From Draconibacterium sp. (GTDB lineage: Bacteria > Bacteroidota > Bacteroidia > Bacteroidales > Prolixibacteraceae): a stretch of 60,745 bases of DNA. The position numbers and the translations under genes are program-made. The DNA lies in the NCBI GenBank assembly GCA_016705335.1, contig JADIYN010000031.1, forward strand, positions 1 through 60,745, in the 5' to 3' direction. This document shows, piece by piece, positions 11,430 through 21,429 of this stretch. Position 1 is the stretch's first letter; each line of letters begins with the position of its first letter. The notes beneath the pieces are model-generated. The model saw only the letters and a program-made list of their open reading frames with translations. It ran no database searches and was not told the origin of the DNA.

Positions 11430-12669
11430 ATGAAAATAAAACTGTTAATGATTCCTGTACTTCTGTGTTTAACTACCGGAATAATTAAATCTCAATCCTA
11501 TGATATTGTTATTAAGGGTGGACATATAATCGATCCAAAAAATAGTATTGATGCAGTTATGGATATCGCCATCAATGAAGGAAAAATTGCATTTGTTGCA
11601 AAAAACATTGATCAGGCGAAAGGCAAAAAGGTAATTGATGCAAAAAATATGTATGTAACTCCTGGAATTATTGATATGCATGTGCATGTTTTTCATGGCA
11701 CAAATGCAGGCCAGGATTACATGAACGGCCCGAATGCTGTGGGTCCCGACGGTTTTACTTTTCGTGCAGGTGTTACAACTGTTGTTGATGCCGGAAGTTC
11801 GGGATGGCGTACTTTTCCGGTTTTTAAAAGCAAACCATTGACATGTCGAAAACCAGGGTGCTTGCTTTTTAAATATTGTTGGAGAAGGTATGCGCGGTGG
11901 CCCGTTTGAACAAAATGTAAAAGACATGAATGCACAAAGAACAGCTGAATTTGCAAAGAATAATCCAAATGAAATTATTGGGATAAAGCTGGCTCATTAT
12001 GACGGCTACGAGTGGGCTCCCACAGACAGTGCAGCAAGAGCAGGCCGATTGGCCAATCTTCCTGTAATGATTGATTTTGGAGGTGCCAATCCCCCACTTT
12101 CAATTGAAGATTTGTTTATGAAACATCTTCGGGCAGGCGATATTTTTGCACACTGTTATGCTTCCTTAACCAGCAGGGAATCAGTGGTTGATGAAAATGG
12201 CAAAGTGAAACCTTTTGTATTTGAAGCAAGAAAAAAAGGGATAATTTTCGAAGTAGGACACGGTGGAGGTTCGTTTCGGTGGAGCCAGGCCATACCAGCG
12301 ATTGAACAGGGTTTTTTACCTGATGTAATAAGCTCCGATTTGCATATCGGCAGTATGAATGGCGGAATGAAAGATATGGCAAATCTGATGTCGAAATTCC
12401 TTAACCTGGGTTTGTCGGTTCAGGACGTAATTTTGCGTTCAACCTGGAATCCGGCAAAAATAATTAACCGGCCTGAACTTGGAAATTTGAGTGTGGGGAC
12501 TGAAGCTGATGTTGCTGTATTTAGCCTCAGAAAAGGAGATTTCGGTTTTATTGATGTTGGAGAAGACAAAATTGAAGGAACACAAAAACTGGAAGCTGAA
12601 TTGACAATCCGTGCAGGAAAAATTGTTTGGGATTTGAATGGTCTTGCTGCAAATGTTTATAAACATTAA
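11430..12669 (+). CDS. Periplasmic COG3964-type amidohydrolase/deacetylase
   Basis: About 410 residues with a Sec signal peptide (MKIKLLMIPVLLCLTTGIIK). Amidohydrolase-superfamily barrel, often misannotated dihydroorotase; characterised COG3964 members are deacetylases. Visible metal-site elements: HVH at residues 84-86 (IDMHVHVFHG), the probable carboxylated Lys in GIKLAHYDG, the His of FAHCYAS, the His of EVGHGGG and the Asp of SSDLHIGS. Two indels at about 11830 and 11868 (T runs) split the frame; rejoined it reads FKSKTIDMSKTRVLAFLNIVGEGMRGG in part. These enzymes often neighbour SelA-like PLP enzymes, as here. It would remove an N-acyl group before the PLP step. Confidence 0.82.
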
Positions 12670-12732
12670 TCATGAAGTTTGAAAAATAAAAATCTGTTTT
12701 AATAATAAATTATCAACTTTTAAAAAATTCCT

Positions 12733-13194
12733 ATGAAAACACAAAGAAGAACAGCTTTAAAAAAATGTTTGCATCCCTTTTGGGATTAACTGGAGTTGCA
12801 ATGGTTGCAGGAGCAAAAATGAACCTGCTGCAGAAAAATTGCATCAAACATTACCGATTTTCAGGATGTACCTTTATTCTCAGGTTCAACCAAACTTGGA
12901 AATATGGTATTTGTTGCCGGAAAAGGGGCACATACCGAACCTTTTGAAATTAAAGCACATACAGAAATTGTACTTCAGGAATTGGAAAAAGAATTAATAA
13001 AAGCCGGTTCGTCAATGGAAAAGGTATTAAAGGTTTCTGTTTTCCTAAATGACATTGCCGACTATAAAGGAATGAATGAAGTTTATAAAGGCCGGTTTGG
13101 TAAAAATCCTCCTGTCCGCACAACTGTAGCTGTTGCAAAAGGCGGAGTACCCGGAAATTCTCTGGTTGAGATGGATTGTATTGCTTATATCTAA
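12733..13194 (+). CDS. Tat-exported RidA (YjgF/UK114) imine deaminase
   Basis: RidA-family trimeric deaminase that hydrolyses enamine/imine intermediates released by PLP enzymes. ATG 12733 gives MKTQRRTALKK followed, after an indel in the A run at 12759-12765, by MFASLLGLTGVAMVAGAK, a twin-arginine leader unusual for this normally cytosolic family. Further indels around 12822-12850 precede ITDFQDVPLFSGSTKLGN. The core is intact: MVFVAGKGAHTEPFEIKAHT, VLKVSVFLNDIADYKGMNEV, and PPVRTTVAVAKGG with the conserved Arg. It lies between two SelA-like genes, a sensible partner for clearing 2-enamine products. Confidence 0.82.
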
Positions 13195-13206
13195 AACCTG
13201 GATATT

Positions 13207-14442
13207 ATGAAACGTCGGGAACTTATCAAAAATTTGTCAGTTTTACCGATAGCCGGGGCAGCAATCGGGGCTTCACTTCCCATGGAATCCCTGTTTGCTG
13301 CGCCTTCAGCGGCTCCTGCTCCCAAACGTAATTTTTTTGAAGAACTGGGAGTAACCCCCAAAATAAATGCGGGCGGTACAATGACATTCCTCTCAGGTTC
13401 GCTCATGTTGCCCGAGGTGTTGGAGGCGATTCATTCAACGGCTCATGATTTTGCCAATATGTATGAGTTGCAGGACAAAGCGGGTGCTAAAATTGCCGAA
13501 ATGCTCAATTGTGAGGCGGCAATGGTAACGTCGGGTGCAGCAGGCGCTTTGGTTTTGGGAACTGCGGCTGCGCTAACCGGTAACGATGCGGAAAAAATGA
13601 AGCAACTGCCCAATCTCCCCGGTCCGCAACGTGAAGTTATTATTCAAAAATCGCACCGCTACGTTTTTGATCAGGCGGTTCGAAATACAGGAATTAAGTT
13701 TGTTGAAGTTGAAGGCCCCGAACAAATGGAAAATGCCATTAACGAAAATACAGTGATGGCGCTTTTTTTTAACGGTGCAATTTCGTGGTTTGGTGTTCCT
13801 GACAGCATCACTCATGAAGAGTTTGTTGCGATTGCAAAAAAGCACAACATTCCAACATTTATTGATGCGGCAGCGGATGTTCCTCCGGTTGAAAACCTTT
13901 TCAAATTTCAAAAAATGGGATTTGATATGATTACCTTTTCAGGTGGAAAAATGATTATGGGTCCACAGAGTGCAGGACTGTTATTTGGCCGTAAAGATTT
14001 GATTGAAGCTGCCAAATTAAACAACAGCCCGCATGAATGCCCCATTAGCAGACCGATGAAAGTAAATAAGGAAGAAATTTTTGGTATGTATGCAGCGCTA
14101 AAATCCTATTTGGAAAGAGATCATGACGCCGAATGGCAGGAGTGGCTCGACAGGATTAAACGCATTTCAAAAATTCTGGAAAAATTGCCAACAGTAAAAT
14201 GTGAAACAATAATTAATCCCGGACCTGCAAATGCATTTCCCACTATGAAGGTAAGCTGGGATAAAACCAAAATTGTTATTAACCCTAAAGAAGTTACAAA
14301 AGCTTTGGATGAAGGTACGCCCAGCATTATTGCCGGTGGTGGCGAAGATGCGTTAAGTGTGGGAGTAGTTTTACTTCAACCCAAACAGGTTGATATAGTT
14401 GCAAATCGAATTAAGGAAATACTTGAAGAAAATATTTCCTGA
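13207..14442 (+). CDS. Exported SelA-like PLP-dependent enzyme, copy 2
   Basis: Intact 411-residue paralogue of the protein at 10142. The leader MKRRELIKNLSVLPIAGAA is nearly identical to copy 1 at protein and DNA level, with RR followed by a hydrophobic region and a Pro/Ala-rich linker. Catalytic Lys248 lies in FSGGKMIMGPQSAG; the aspartate expected to hold the PLP ring nitrogen is in FIDAAAD. Divergence in FNGAISWFGVPDS versus LNYAGPDGK of copy 1, near the active-site entry, suggests a different substrate. It starts 12 bases after the RidA stop, so it is co-transcribed. Confidence 0.86.
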   Translation: MKRRELIKNLSVLPIAGAAIGASLPMESLFAAPSAAPAPKRNFFEELGVTPKINAGGTMTFLSGSLMLPEVLEAIHSTAHDFANMYELQDKAGAKIAEMLNCEAAMVTSGAAGALVLGTAAALTGNDAEKMKQLPNLPGPQREVIIQKSHRYVFDQAVRNTGIKFVEVEGPEQMENAINENTVMALFFNGAISWFGVPDSITHEEFVAIAKKHNIPTFIDAAADVPPVENLFKFQKMGFDMITFSGGKMIMGPQSAGLLFGRKDLIEAAKLNNSPHECPISRPMKVNKEEIFGMYAALKSYLERDHDAEWQEWLDRIKRISKILEKLPTVKCETIINPGPANAFPTMKVSWDKTKIVINPKEVTKALDEGTPSIIAGGGEDALSVGVVLLQPKQVDIVANRIKEILEENIS

Positions 14443-14521
14443 TTAATATTATGATTTGATTTATAGTGATTTAATAATTCAAATTATTCCAGGGATATAA
14501 ATGCAATAATTCCCCTTTCAA

Positions 14522-16971
14522 ATGAAACATAATTCTTTAACTAATCTGATTTCAAAGCAATTGACTTTTAAATTCAGTTTTGCTTTTATTGTAGTACTAT
14601 TTTCCTTTAAGGTATGTTATTCACAAGAAGTTAGTGATTTTGCCAGACTAAGAAATGCAAATTTTCCACAGGAAAAAATCTACCTCCACATCGACAAAAC
14701 TTTATACACGGCGGGTGACGATCTTTGGTTTAAAGTTTATCTTGTTGATGCCGGTACACATAAACCCGAAGCCTTAAGCACGGTGGTTTACGTAGATCTT
14801 CTCAACCCTTTGTTTGAAATTGTAACCACCAAAACCATAAAAATTGATGAAGGGTGTGGGAACGGGGATTTTAAACTGCCCATAGATTTGGGAAGCGGAG
14901 AATATACAGTGAGGGCATACACTACTTATATGCGAAATTTTGATGATGCTTTCTTTTTCAGAAAGAAAATTTACATAAAACAGGTAATACAAATTATATC
15001 TGAACCCAGGGATTCAATACAGGAAAACATAATTGCGGGAAGTATTAAATTTAAATGCAAATATTAAAGCCTGATGTTCAGTTTTTCCCTGAAGGTGGCT
15101 ACCTCATATGCGGATTTCAGTGTAACATTGGCATAAAAGCCATGGGTTTCGATGGAAAAGGGATTGATGTTTCGGGTTCTGTTTTAGATAATTCAGGAAA
15201 AAAGTTGCGGAATTCAGCACTTTAAAATTTGGATTAGGGAGATTCAACTGGTTCTGGGAAAGAGAACATACAAAGCCCGAATTAAATGGAATAATGCCGA
15301 ATATTATTATGAGCTTCCTGATGCTTCAAACAAATGGTGCAGTTATGCAGGTTAACGAAGAGGAAGATTTTTATAAAGTTACTGTATATTCATCTTTAAA
15401 GAACGGTGTAAAAACTTTTCATTCATCAGCACACAAAAACAATGTTGTAAGACTACTGAAATTCTGAAAATGACGCGGAAACATACTTAAAGTTCCAAAA
15501 GATATTTTTAAGGAAGGAATTGCACAATTTACCCTATTCGACGGTAATAAAGTAAACCATTATGCGAACGCCTGGTTTTTGTTGAAGACAGCGATTTCGG
15601 TTCAAATGTAAACCTTACAACCTCAAAAAGAATACGCGAAAAAAGAGAGCTGGTTGAACTGGATGTTTCAACAGAGCAGTCTTGTTACGAAATGCCGGAA
15701 GCAAAAATGTCGGTAGCAGTTGCACAAATTGCAGGCAATGCCGGATAATTATGCACTTGACATAAAATCTCAATTTTTGTTGAAATCTGAAATTAAGGAG
15801 AAATTGAACAACCTGGCTACTACTTTTATTCAGACGACCCGCCGGGGAAAAGTGTTGGACTTGTTAATGATGACGCAGGGATGGAGACGGTTTGTATGGA
15901 ATGACACCTGAAATACAGGCACCTGCACTAAAATTTCCATAGAAACCGGATTAAGATTTGAGGTAGGATTTCAGGCTTACAACCGAAGGTAAATAAAAAG
16001 AAGCTGTTATTTCACTTACCTGTAACAATAACGACGAATTTAGTCAGTCCGAAACCGATGCAGATAAACAGGGTATTTCAAATTTGACAAGATTGTTTTT
16101 GGGATACTACTTCTGTTGTTATTCAGGCAAAAGATATTAAAGAGGAAAAGGATTCAAAAGAAAATCCCGGGGATTTTTATATCGAAATAGATTCATTACC
16201 TCCACCAATTGAATTGGCAGACAGAAATTACAATGATTCAATTAGTGAAATTTTCAATTACAAATATCCGGTAAGTTCTCTCACAATGGAAGAGATTGAT
16301 TCACTGTTTACTGTTAAGGATGGTGATATTTTGTTGGATTAGAAGAAGTAATAAAAGGATAGAATTGCTAAACAAGGTTGTTGAAAGAACCAACCCGCTA
16401 TGTTAACTTTAAAGAGTTACCAGGTCACCCAATTCAAATGATTATACCGATCAATGGTTGGGTTCTCAGGATTAGAAGTATTGGAAGGAAAATTCTGAGG
16501 AAACTTTATCACTTTTTTCTTTTAGATGGGATACCAGGTAACCAGGATGAGCTTTTACCTGTCCCATTTCTCAGATCGACTTTGTTGATATATTGCTTGG
16601 CAAAAACATTATTGTATGGTATAAAGGCAGTTAATGGAGTTTTTGCAGTTTACACTCTTGATGCAGAAGATATACTCGATTTTACTGAAACAAAAGAAAG
16701 AAAAGGGATTATTAGTTTTATTCACCCCGGTTTTAGTAAAGCCAGGGAATTTTATGTACCTGTTTATTCAACAGATAAGAGTAATCAGGAAAGACCAGAT
16801 AATCGTTCAACTTTATATTGGAATCCGACTGTAAAACTGGATGAACAGGGAAATAGCAAAGTAACTTTTTATACTTCGGATTTATATGGCACTTATAAAG
16901 TTGTACTTGAAGGAATATCGGCTGAAAGTGAGATTATTAAATCTGAAACTTTTTTTGAAGTGAAAGAATAA
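14522..16971 (+). pseudogene. Broken MG2/carboxypeptidase-regulatory-like surface protein with plug-like C-terminus
   Basis: The remains of a protein of about 800 residues. Start at 14522 with a hydrophobic leader ending VCYSQ. The N-terminal MG2-type domain is clear (PQEKIYLHIDKTLYTAGDDLWF, MRNFDD). Pieces follow in changing frames: VQFFPEGGYL near 15075, TSKRIREKRELVELDVS near 15625, TTRRGKVLDLLMMTQGWRRF near 15840, then a terminal NGVFAVYTLDAEDILDF, IISFIHPGFSKAREFYVPVY and STLYWNPTVKLDEQGNSKV block. This is the Bacteroidota family whose members often carry a TonB-plug-like segment. At least eight frame changes in 2.4 kb, far more than the neighbours, suggest real decay or a poorly covered segment. 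Confidence 0.65.
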
Positions 16972-17014
16972 CCTGATATATTTTAACCCTGGTCATGAAT
17001 GAAAATTATATGGC

Positions 17015-18003
17015 ATGAGAAAATTCTTTTTATTAATTGCATTAATAATACTGCAAATGGCTGCTTATTGTCAGGTTATTAATGGCACTATTATAGATAG
17101 CAAAACCGACAGCACCATTTGTTTTGCCACAATTTATTTTAACGGAACATTTGTCGGAACTTCATCAGACATAAATGGGAATTTTAAACTTGACATCTCA
17201 AAAATGCTTCAATGACATTAACAGTTAGCAGTAGTGGTTATTATTCGGTATCGTCCGATTTTTTAACTGATGAACCTTTAATAATTTATTTGGAACCCAA
17301 GGTTTTTGAAATTAATGATGTTTTTGTTTCAGCAAATCTCTTGCCAGGAAAAGAAAGGTAAATCTAAGATTGTTTAAAAATGAATTTCTTGGAAAACTGC
17401 AAATGCGAGAAGTTGGAAACAATTAACGAAAATGACATTACCTTTAATTATGACTCTGAAAGGATACACTAAAGGCTTTTGCGTTAAAGCCTATCCTTAT
17501 TTACAACAAAGTTCTGGGTTACAAGATTACCTATTATCTCGATAAATTTGAGTATTACAGAAAAAGTAAGTCTTTTAATTATAGGAAATATTGTCTTCAA
17601 CGAAGAATCTGTCAACTGACGATACCAGTAGAAGTTATATGAAGAAAAGGAAAAACACCTATTTAGGTTCGAGAATGCACTTTTAAGGGCACTGGGGCAA
17701 AATGAATTGAAATCATCCGGATTTGAAGTTAAAAATTCAGATGATATAGATCTTAACTATGATTCTATTGTGATTAAAGAATTCAGAAATCTCAAAGTTG
17801 AACCAACTATGATTAATAAATTCATGACTGCCTCTTAACCTTTACATTTATCATAGCACCGAAAAGGAATATTGTTTTTCGTAAACCAAAAGTTTATTTT
17901 GATGAAACCGGGTATTATGATTCTTCCTGGAATAACCTGGCTTGGAGATTTTGCAGAAAAGAGAATTGGAGATACACTACCATTAAATTATGAGCCCAAA
18001 TAA
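17015..18003 (+). pseudogene. Broken carboxypeptidase-like regulatory-domain protein
   Basis: Starts MRKFFLLIALIILQMAAYCQ (Sec signal), then a carboxypeptidase-D regulatory-like domain (INGTIIDSKTDSTICFATIYF, GTSSDINGNFKLDIS). After a frame change near 17212 come LTVSSSGYYSVSSDF and IYLEPKVFEINDVFVSA, and later FLRALGQNEL, with a final segment ending RIGDTLPLNYEPK at 18003. About 330 residues if repaired. Several indels and at least one in-frame stop occur. It lies 43 bases after the MG2 protein, so the two probably formed one operon. Confidence 0.6.
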
Positions 18004-18146
18004 TAACAACACGAAATGCACGGGCAAATTTGAAAAATGTTAGATTTGCTAATTATCCCATACAGATTAGATTGTAATTATAGACATAGTGGTCAAAATA
18101 GCATCTAAAATCATTTGTAGAGGTTGATTTTATTATGTGTTTTAGA

Positions 18147-18185
18147 AGATTACATTGGAGTTGTTTCAATGTAATCTTTTTATTT
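18147..18185 (+). terminator. Rho-independent terminator
   Basis: AGATTACATTG (18147-18157) pairs perfectly with CAATGTAATCT (18167-18177) around a 9-nt loop and is followed by TTTTTATTTT. It closes the transcript of the two broken surface-protein genes. It could instead belong to the left end of the transposon remnant that follows. Confidence 0.8.
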
Positions 18186-19110
18186 TGTGAAAAAAGGAAA
18201 AATGCCCGATTTTGTGGTTCTCAGAAAACGCAAAAGAAGGAAAGCAGTGGAAACCGTTATCAATGTCAGGAATGTTTTGGTTATTTTTCTTTTCGAAACA
18301 AGGGTGTTTAAATAATCAGTTTGTATGGTTCAAGAAATGGGTGATGGAAAGACAGGTTTACCCGACCTGGTTAGAACAGCTAATAGCCAAGCAGCCTGCA
18401 ACGACTTTTTCAGACAGTATCTTCAGTCAGCTCCGGCAGTAAAGATAAGAGCAAATCACGTGTACATTTATGACAGGACCTACTTTTCATGGATGTGTGA
18501 TTTTTGTATTACGAATAATATCCGGATGTTCAGTTATACAGGAGACGATAAGGAAAAAATGAGAGATATCCAAGGAAGACCTACAAAATCTGAAAGTTTT
18601 GGAGTGGATATTTACACGTAACCTGCGATGGACCAAGTCAATATTAAAGTTTCAGTAACCAAGAGTTTATCCAGGCCATTATTCAGCGATGTCGGTACAT
18701 ATTAAACCAGGTAAAGAACTATCTGGTGAGTATCCTAAACATCAGTTAGCCAGGAACTGTTACGATTGTCCAAAAATTACGAGATTGAAACCACAACAAT
18801 CCAATCTCTGGCTGTTGAGTTTTAAACGATGGTATGATGAAAACCAGGCATATATCAACGAAAAATCAATCAATCAGGAACGGGTTGGGATTGGTTCACC
18901 ATAAAAATCTACCCTGGCAATATCTCTGATAATCAATGCTATCGAATATGTTTCATTACCTGGATGACTACATACCCAATACACAAATAGCTCGACAAGC
19001 TATTTTACACACAAAAGAAAAGCTTACCCTGCCGATTAAGATTACCTTCCAGAAAGACTGTTAAGTGGTACCTGTATTTTAAAAATCAAAATTCAAATAG
19101 GTTTTAAGCC
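18186..19110 (+). mobile_element. Decayed insertion-sequence transposase (zinc-ribbon/DDE type remnant)
   Basis: No intact ORF, but consecutive pieces in different frames match the plan of a zinc-ribbon IS transposase (IS256/MULE-like group, exact family uncertain). A zinc-ribbon piece with CGSQKTQKKESSGNRYQCQEC begins at about 18219. The next pieces are NQFVWFKKWVMERQVYPTW (18319 on), VYIYDRTYFS with a candidate catalytic Asp (18461 on), TCDG (18621 on), IIQRC (18680 on), a WFTHK-like segment near 18890, NMFHYLDD (18949 on) and TVKWYLYFKNQN (19060 on). At least six frame changes make it non-functional. I could not define terminal inverted repeats or a target duplication. Confidence 0.6.
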
Positions 19111-19121
19111 ATATCAAGTAC

Positions 19122-19166
19122 CGATAATAGAAAAAGGATGGCTCATCACCACCCTTTCTATTATCG
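19122..19166. repeat. Inverted repeat downstream of the transposase remnant
   Basis: CGATAATAGAAA (19122-19133) is perfectly complementary to TTTCTATTATCG (19155-19166) with a 21-nt loop. It sits between the convergent transposase remnant and the DUF362 gene. It may be a bidirectional terminator or part of the element end; a strong T tract is missing. Confidence 0.5.
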
Positions 19167-19361
19167 TTTACTCATCAAACCTATGCTGATTGGTTGCTCC
19201 TCAGCAACCAATTTCCTCTTCAGTCTGATGTCCTAATTTAACAATTATTTCTCCTTCAAAAAGTACTATTATGACCACATTGCTAATTATAATAAAGGCA
19301 TGTTTTACTTATTATTAAACCTGATATATTTTTCCGAACAGATTTTATATAGCTCATCTGT

Positions 19362-20958
19362 TTATGTATATATAACCATTTCCCGTTCGGCGTCCCAACT
19401 CATGCCTTTAACATACATATTGTACATGCCCGGTTGCGAGAATCCATCCCAAACTACCTGGTGTTTGCCGGGTTCCAGATCAGGAGCATGCATGCGCCAG
19501 ACAACATCGCCATGCCGGTTCAGAATATCAACATAAACATCACTTTTTTCAGGAACAGAAACTTCTATTATAACATGATCATTTGAATCTGTTCCAATTG
19601 CACGAATATCCGGAGTAACATTTTGCGATGATTTACCCATTTTCCAGGAACCGTAGTCAAATGGTTCATCACACATATGAAACATGTCTTCATTCATTCC
19701 GTCATAATTTCTTCTCAGGTAATAGCTTAAAAGAGGAGTTCTTTTAAGTGAATCAAGTTTTACAAGTTTTGCCTGTCCGTTTTCCCATAGATAAACCGGA
19801 ATATCATTGGGGTCAAGTACATCCGAAAGTCCTCTCTCAATTCCAATATGAAACAATCCAAAATTTCCGGGTTCATGACCGGCCAGCCAGTGCGTGATTA
19901 TATCAACCCTGAATGCATCTTTCCCAAAAATTATATTATTACTCATAAAATCCATACCTTTTCCATCATGCGGCCCATTTGCAAAACCATCACCATCACG
20001 ACCGTAAATACCTTCAACGATATTAATACCTGTAGGAGTAATACTGTATGAATCAAGCATTCTTTGAACCCACTGTTCCATAAACATACCCCCACCGTAT
20101 GGAGGCCTGTCCATTTTACTTTTCCAGCGTGGAATGCCACTGTTCAGGTGTTTCTGATGCAGTTCAGCAATTCTTTGCATATAATCGGGCTGAAAAAATT
20201 CGTGATATCGTTTATCGTAAGTTTTAAAAATGTTGTAGTGACCCCCGCAGTAGCTGTGAAATTTCTTTGCAGTAATACCTTGCAGATTTTTAATGGAAGC
20301 GGTAATTCCCATCATATGGGCTTTGAATTTTGCAATATTTATAAGAAAAGTATCGGGCGCAGTCATTGGAGCCATAAATGCCACTTGTTTAAAAACATTC
20401 CCATCAACTTCTTTAAAAAGAATATCATCTTTTCCAAGATCCCAGAAATCCTTTGAAGTCAGATCACGCAGATCAAAATTATTTCTTTCTGCCATTGCTG
20501 TCCAGCCATTGGCCTCCCAAAGGTTTGAACAGGCACATTCCCTCAAATAAAATTCCTTTGGTCCTTTTGTTTTTACTGCTTTTAAGAATCCTTCTACAAA
20601 ATTTCCGTCGGTAGTTACGCCCATTTGAGCAACCTTGCTTTCATCATTATAATTATTGCAAGTCCAGTTGGGTTTACATGTTATTTTGGTTGTGTTTGGA
20701 AAACCTTCACCATTTGAGGTTTTAACAAACATCTCATTTGCAAGCTTAAATGCTGCATCATGAATTCCCTTTGAATCGACTTTATTCTGTACTGATGTAA
20801 GATTTATAAAACTGCTTCAGGGTGTTCTTTTATAAAAGGATGAAGGTCGAAACCTTCTCTGCCGACCAGGCCGAATTTGCCACAGCATCAAAACCCGGAG
20901 TTACAATAGCAGCTACACCCGCTGCGGAGGATACCCTAATAAAATCACGTCTTTTCAT
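19362..20958 (-). CDS. Tat-exported DUF362 protein with FlgD-like C-terminal domain
   Basis: About 530 residues. The start at 20958 reads MKRRDFIRVSSAAGVAAIV, a clear twin-arginine leader; an indel around 20815-20860 separates it from the main frame (19362-20732). DUF362 (PF04015) spans about residues 60-400: NTTKITCKPNW, INIAKFKAHMMGITASIKNLQG, GINIVEGIYGRDGDG, RVDIITHWLAGHEPGNFG. The last ~80 residues are a FlgD-like Ig fold (VYVDILNRHGDVVWRM, LEPGKHQVVWDG). Cysteine-containing segments (ECACSNLWEAN, CGGHY, CDEPFD) could hold a cofactor, fitting folding before Tat export. Function unknown; the family includes Fe-S-associated proteins. Confidence 0.75.
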
Positions 20959-21429
20959 TACTTTATTTTTAAAATATAAATGAATAAACCTGGCTTATTT
21001 CACCCAACTTTTAACAAAACAAACAAAGAGCAAAAAGTAATGTTGATTTTTAAGTTTTTTGACAAGTATCAGTTTAAAACTGATAAAAACTATCTTCTAA
21101 AGGTAAAGAAATTTACATAGGAACAAAAATAAATGTATGTGAAATTTTAATAATCCGGTTGATTATCAGATTGGAACAAAGCACATTCTCTCATTTTCGA
21201 ATTTATTAAAAGCAAGTTTTTAAGTTTTGTACAAAAAGATAATCCTCGTTTACAAATTAGTAATGACTATTCACTCAAATTCCGTAACTTTAATTCCGAA
21301 GCAAAATACTTTGTTTTAGCCACAGAAAAACTGATGTATTAAATACTATGTTTTTCAGGCTTTCCCGCTGTTATACCCTTGAATTTGGTTTTAATAATTT
21401 TTAAGTAAATTCTTTAAACTACAGTTATT
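20959..21429. other. 471-bp divergent intergenic region
   Basis: Lies between two divergently transcribed genes, so it should hold both promoters. It is AT-rich. The only marked structure is the palindrome at 21067-21085. I saw no convincing -33/-7 pair and no gene. Confidence 0.6.
21067..21085. promoter_or_regulatory. Palindrome, candidate operator
   Basis: TATCAGTTT-A-AAACTGATA is a perfect 9-bp dyad with one central base, about 110 bases upstream of the DUF362 start. A dimeric regulator could bind here; it has no T tail and is too compact for a terminator. Confidence 0.4.

Noticed and set aside
13191..13406. Minus-strand ORF at the start of SelA-like copy 2
   Set aside because: Shadow of the PLP gene's leader; low-complexity alanine-rich composition only.
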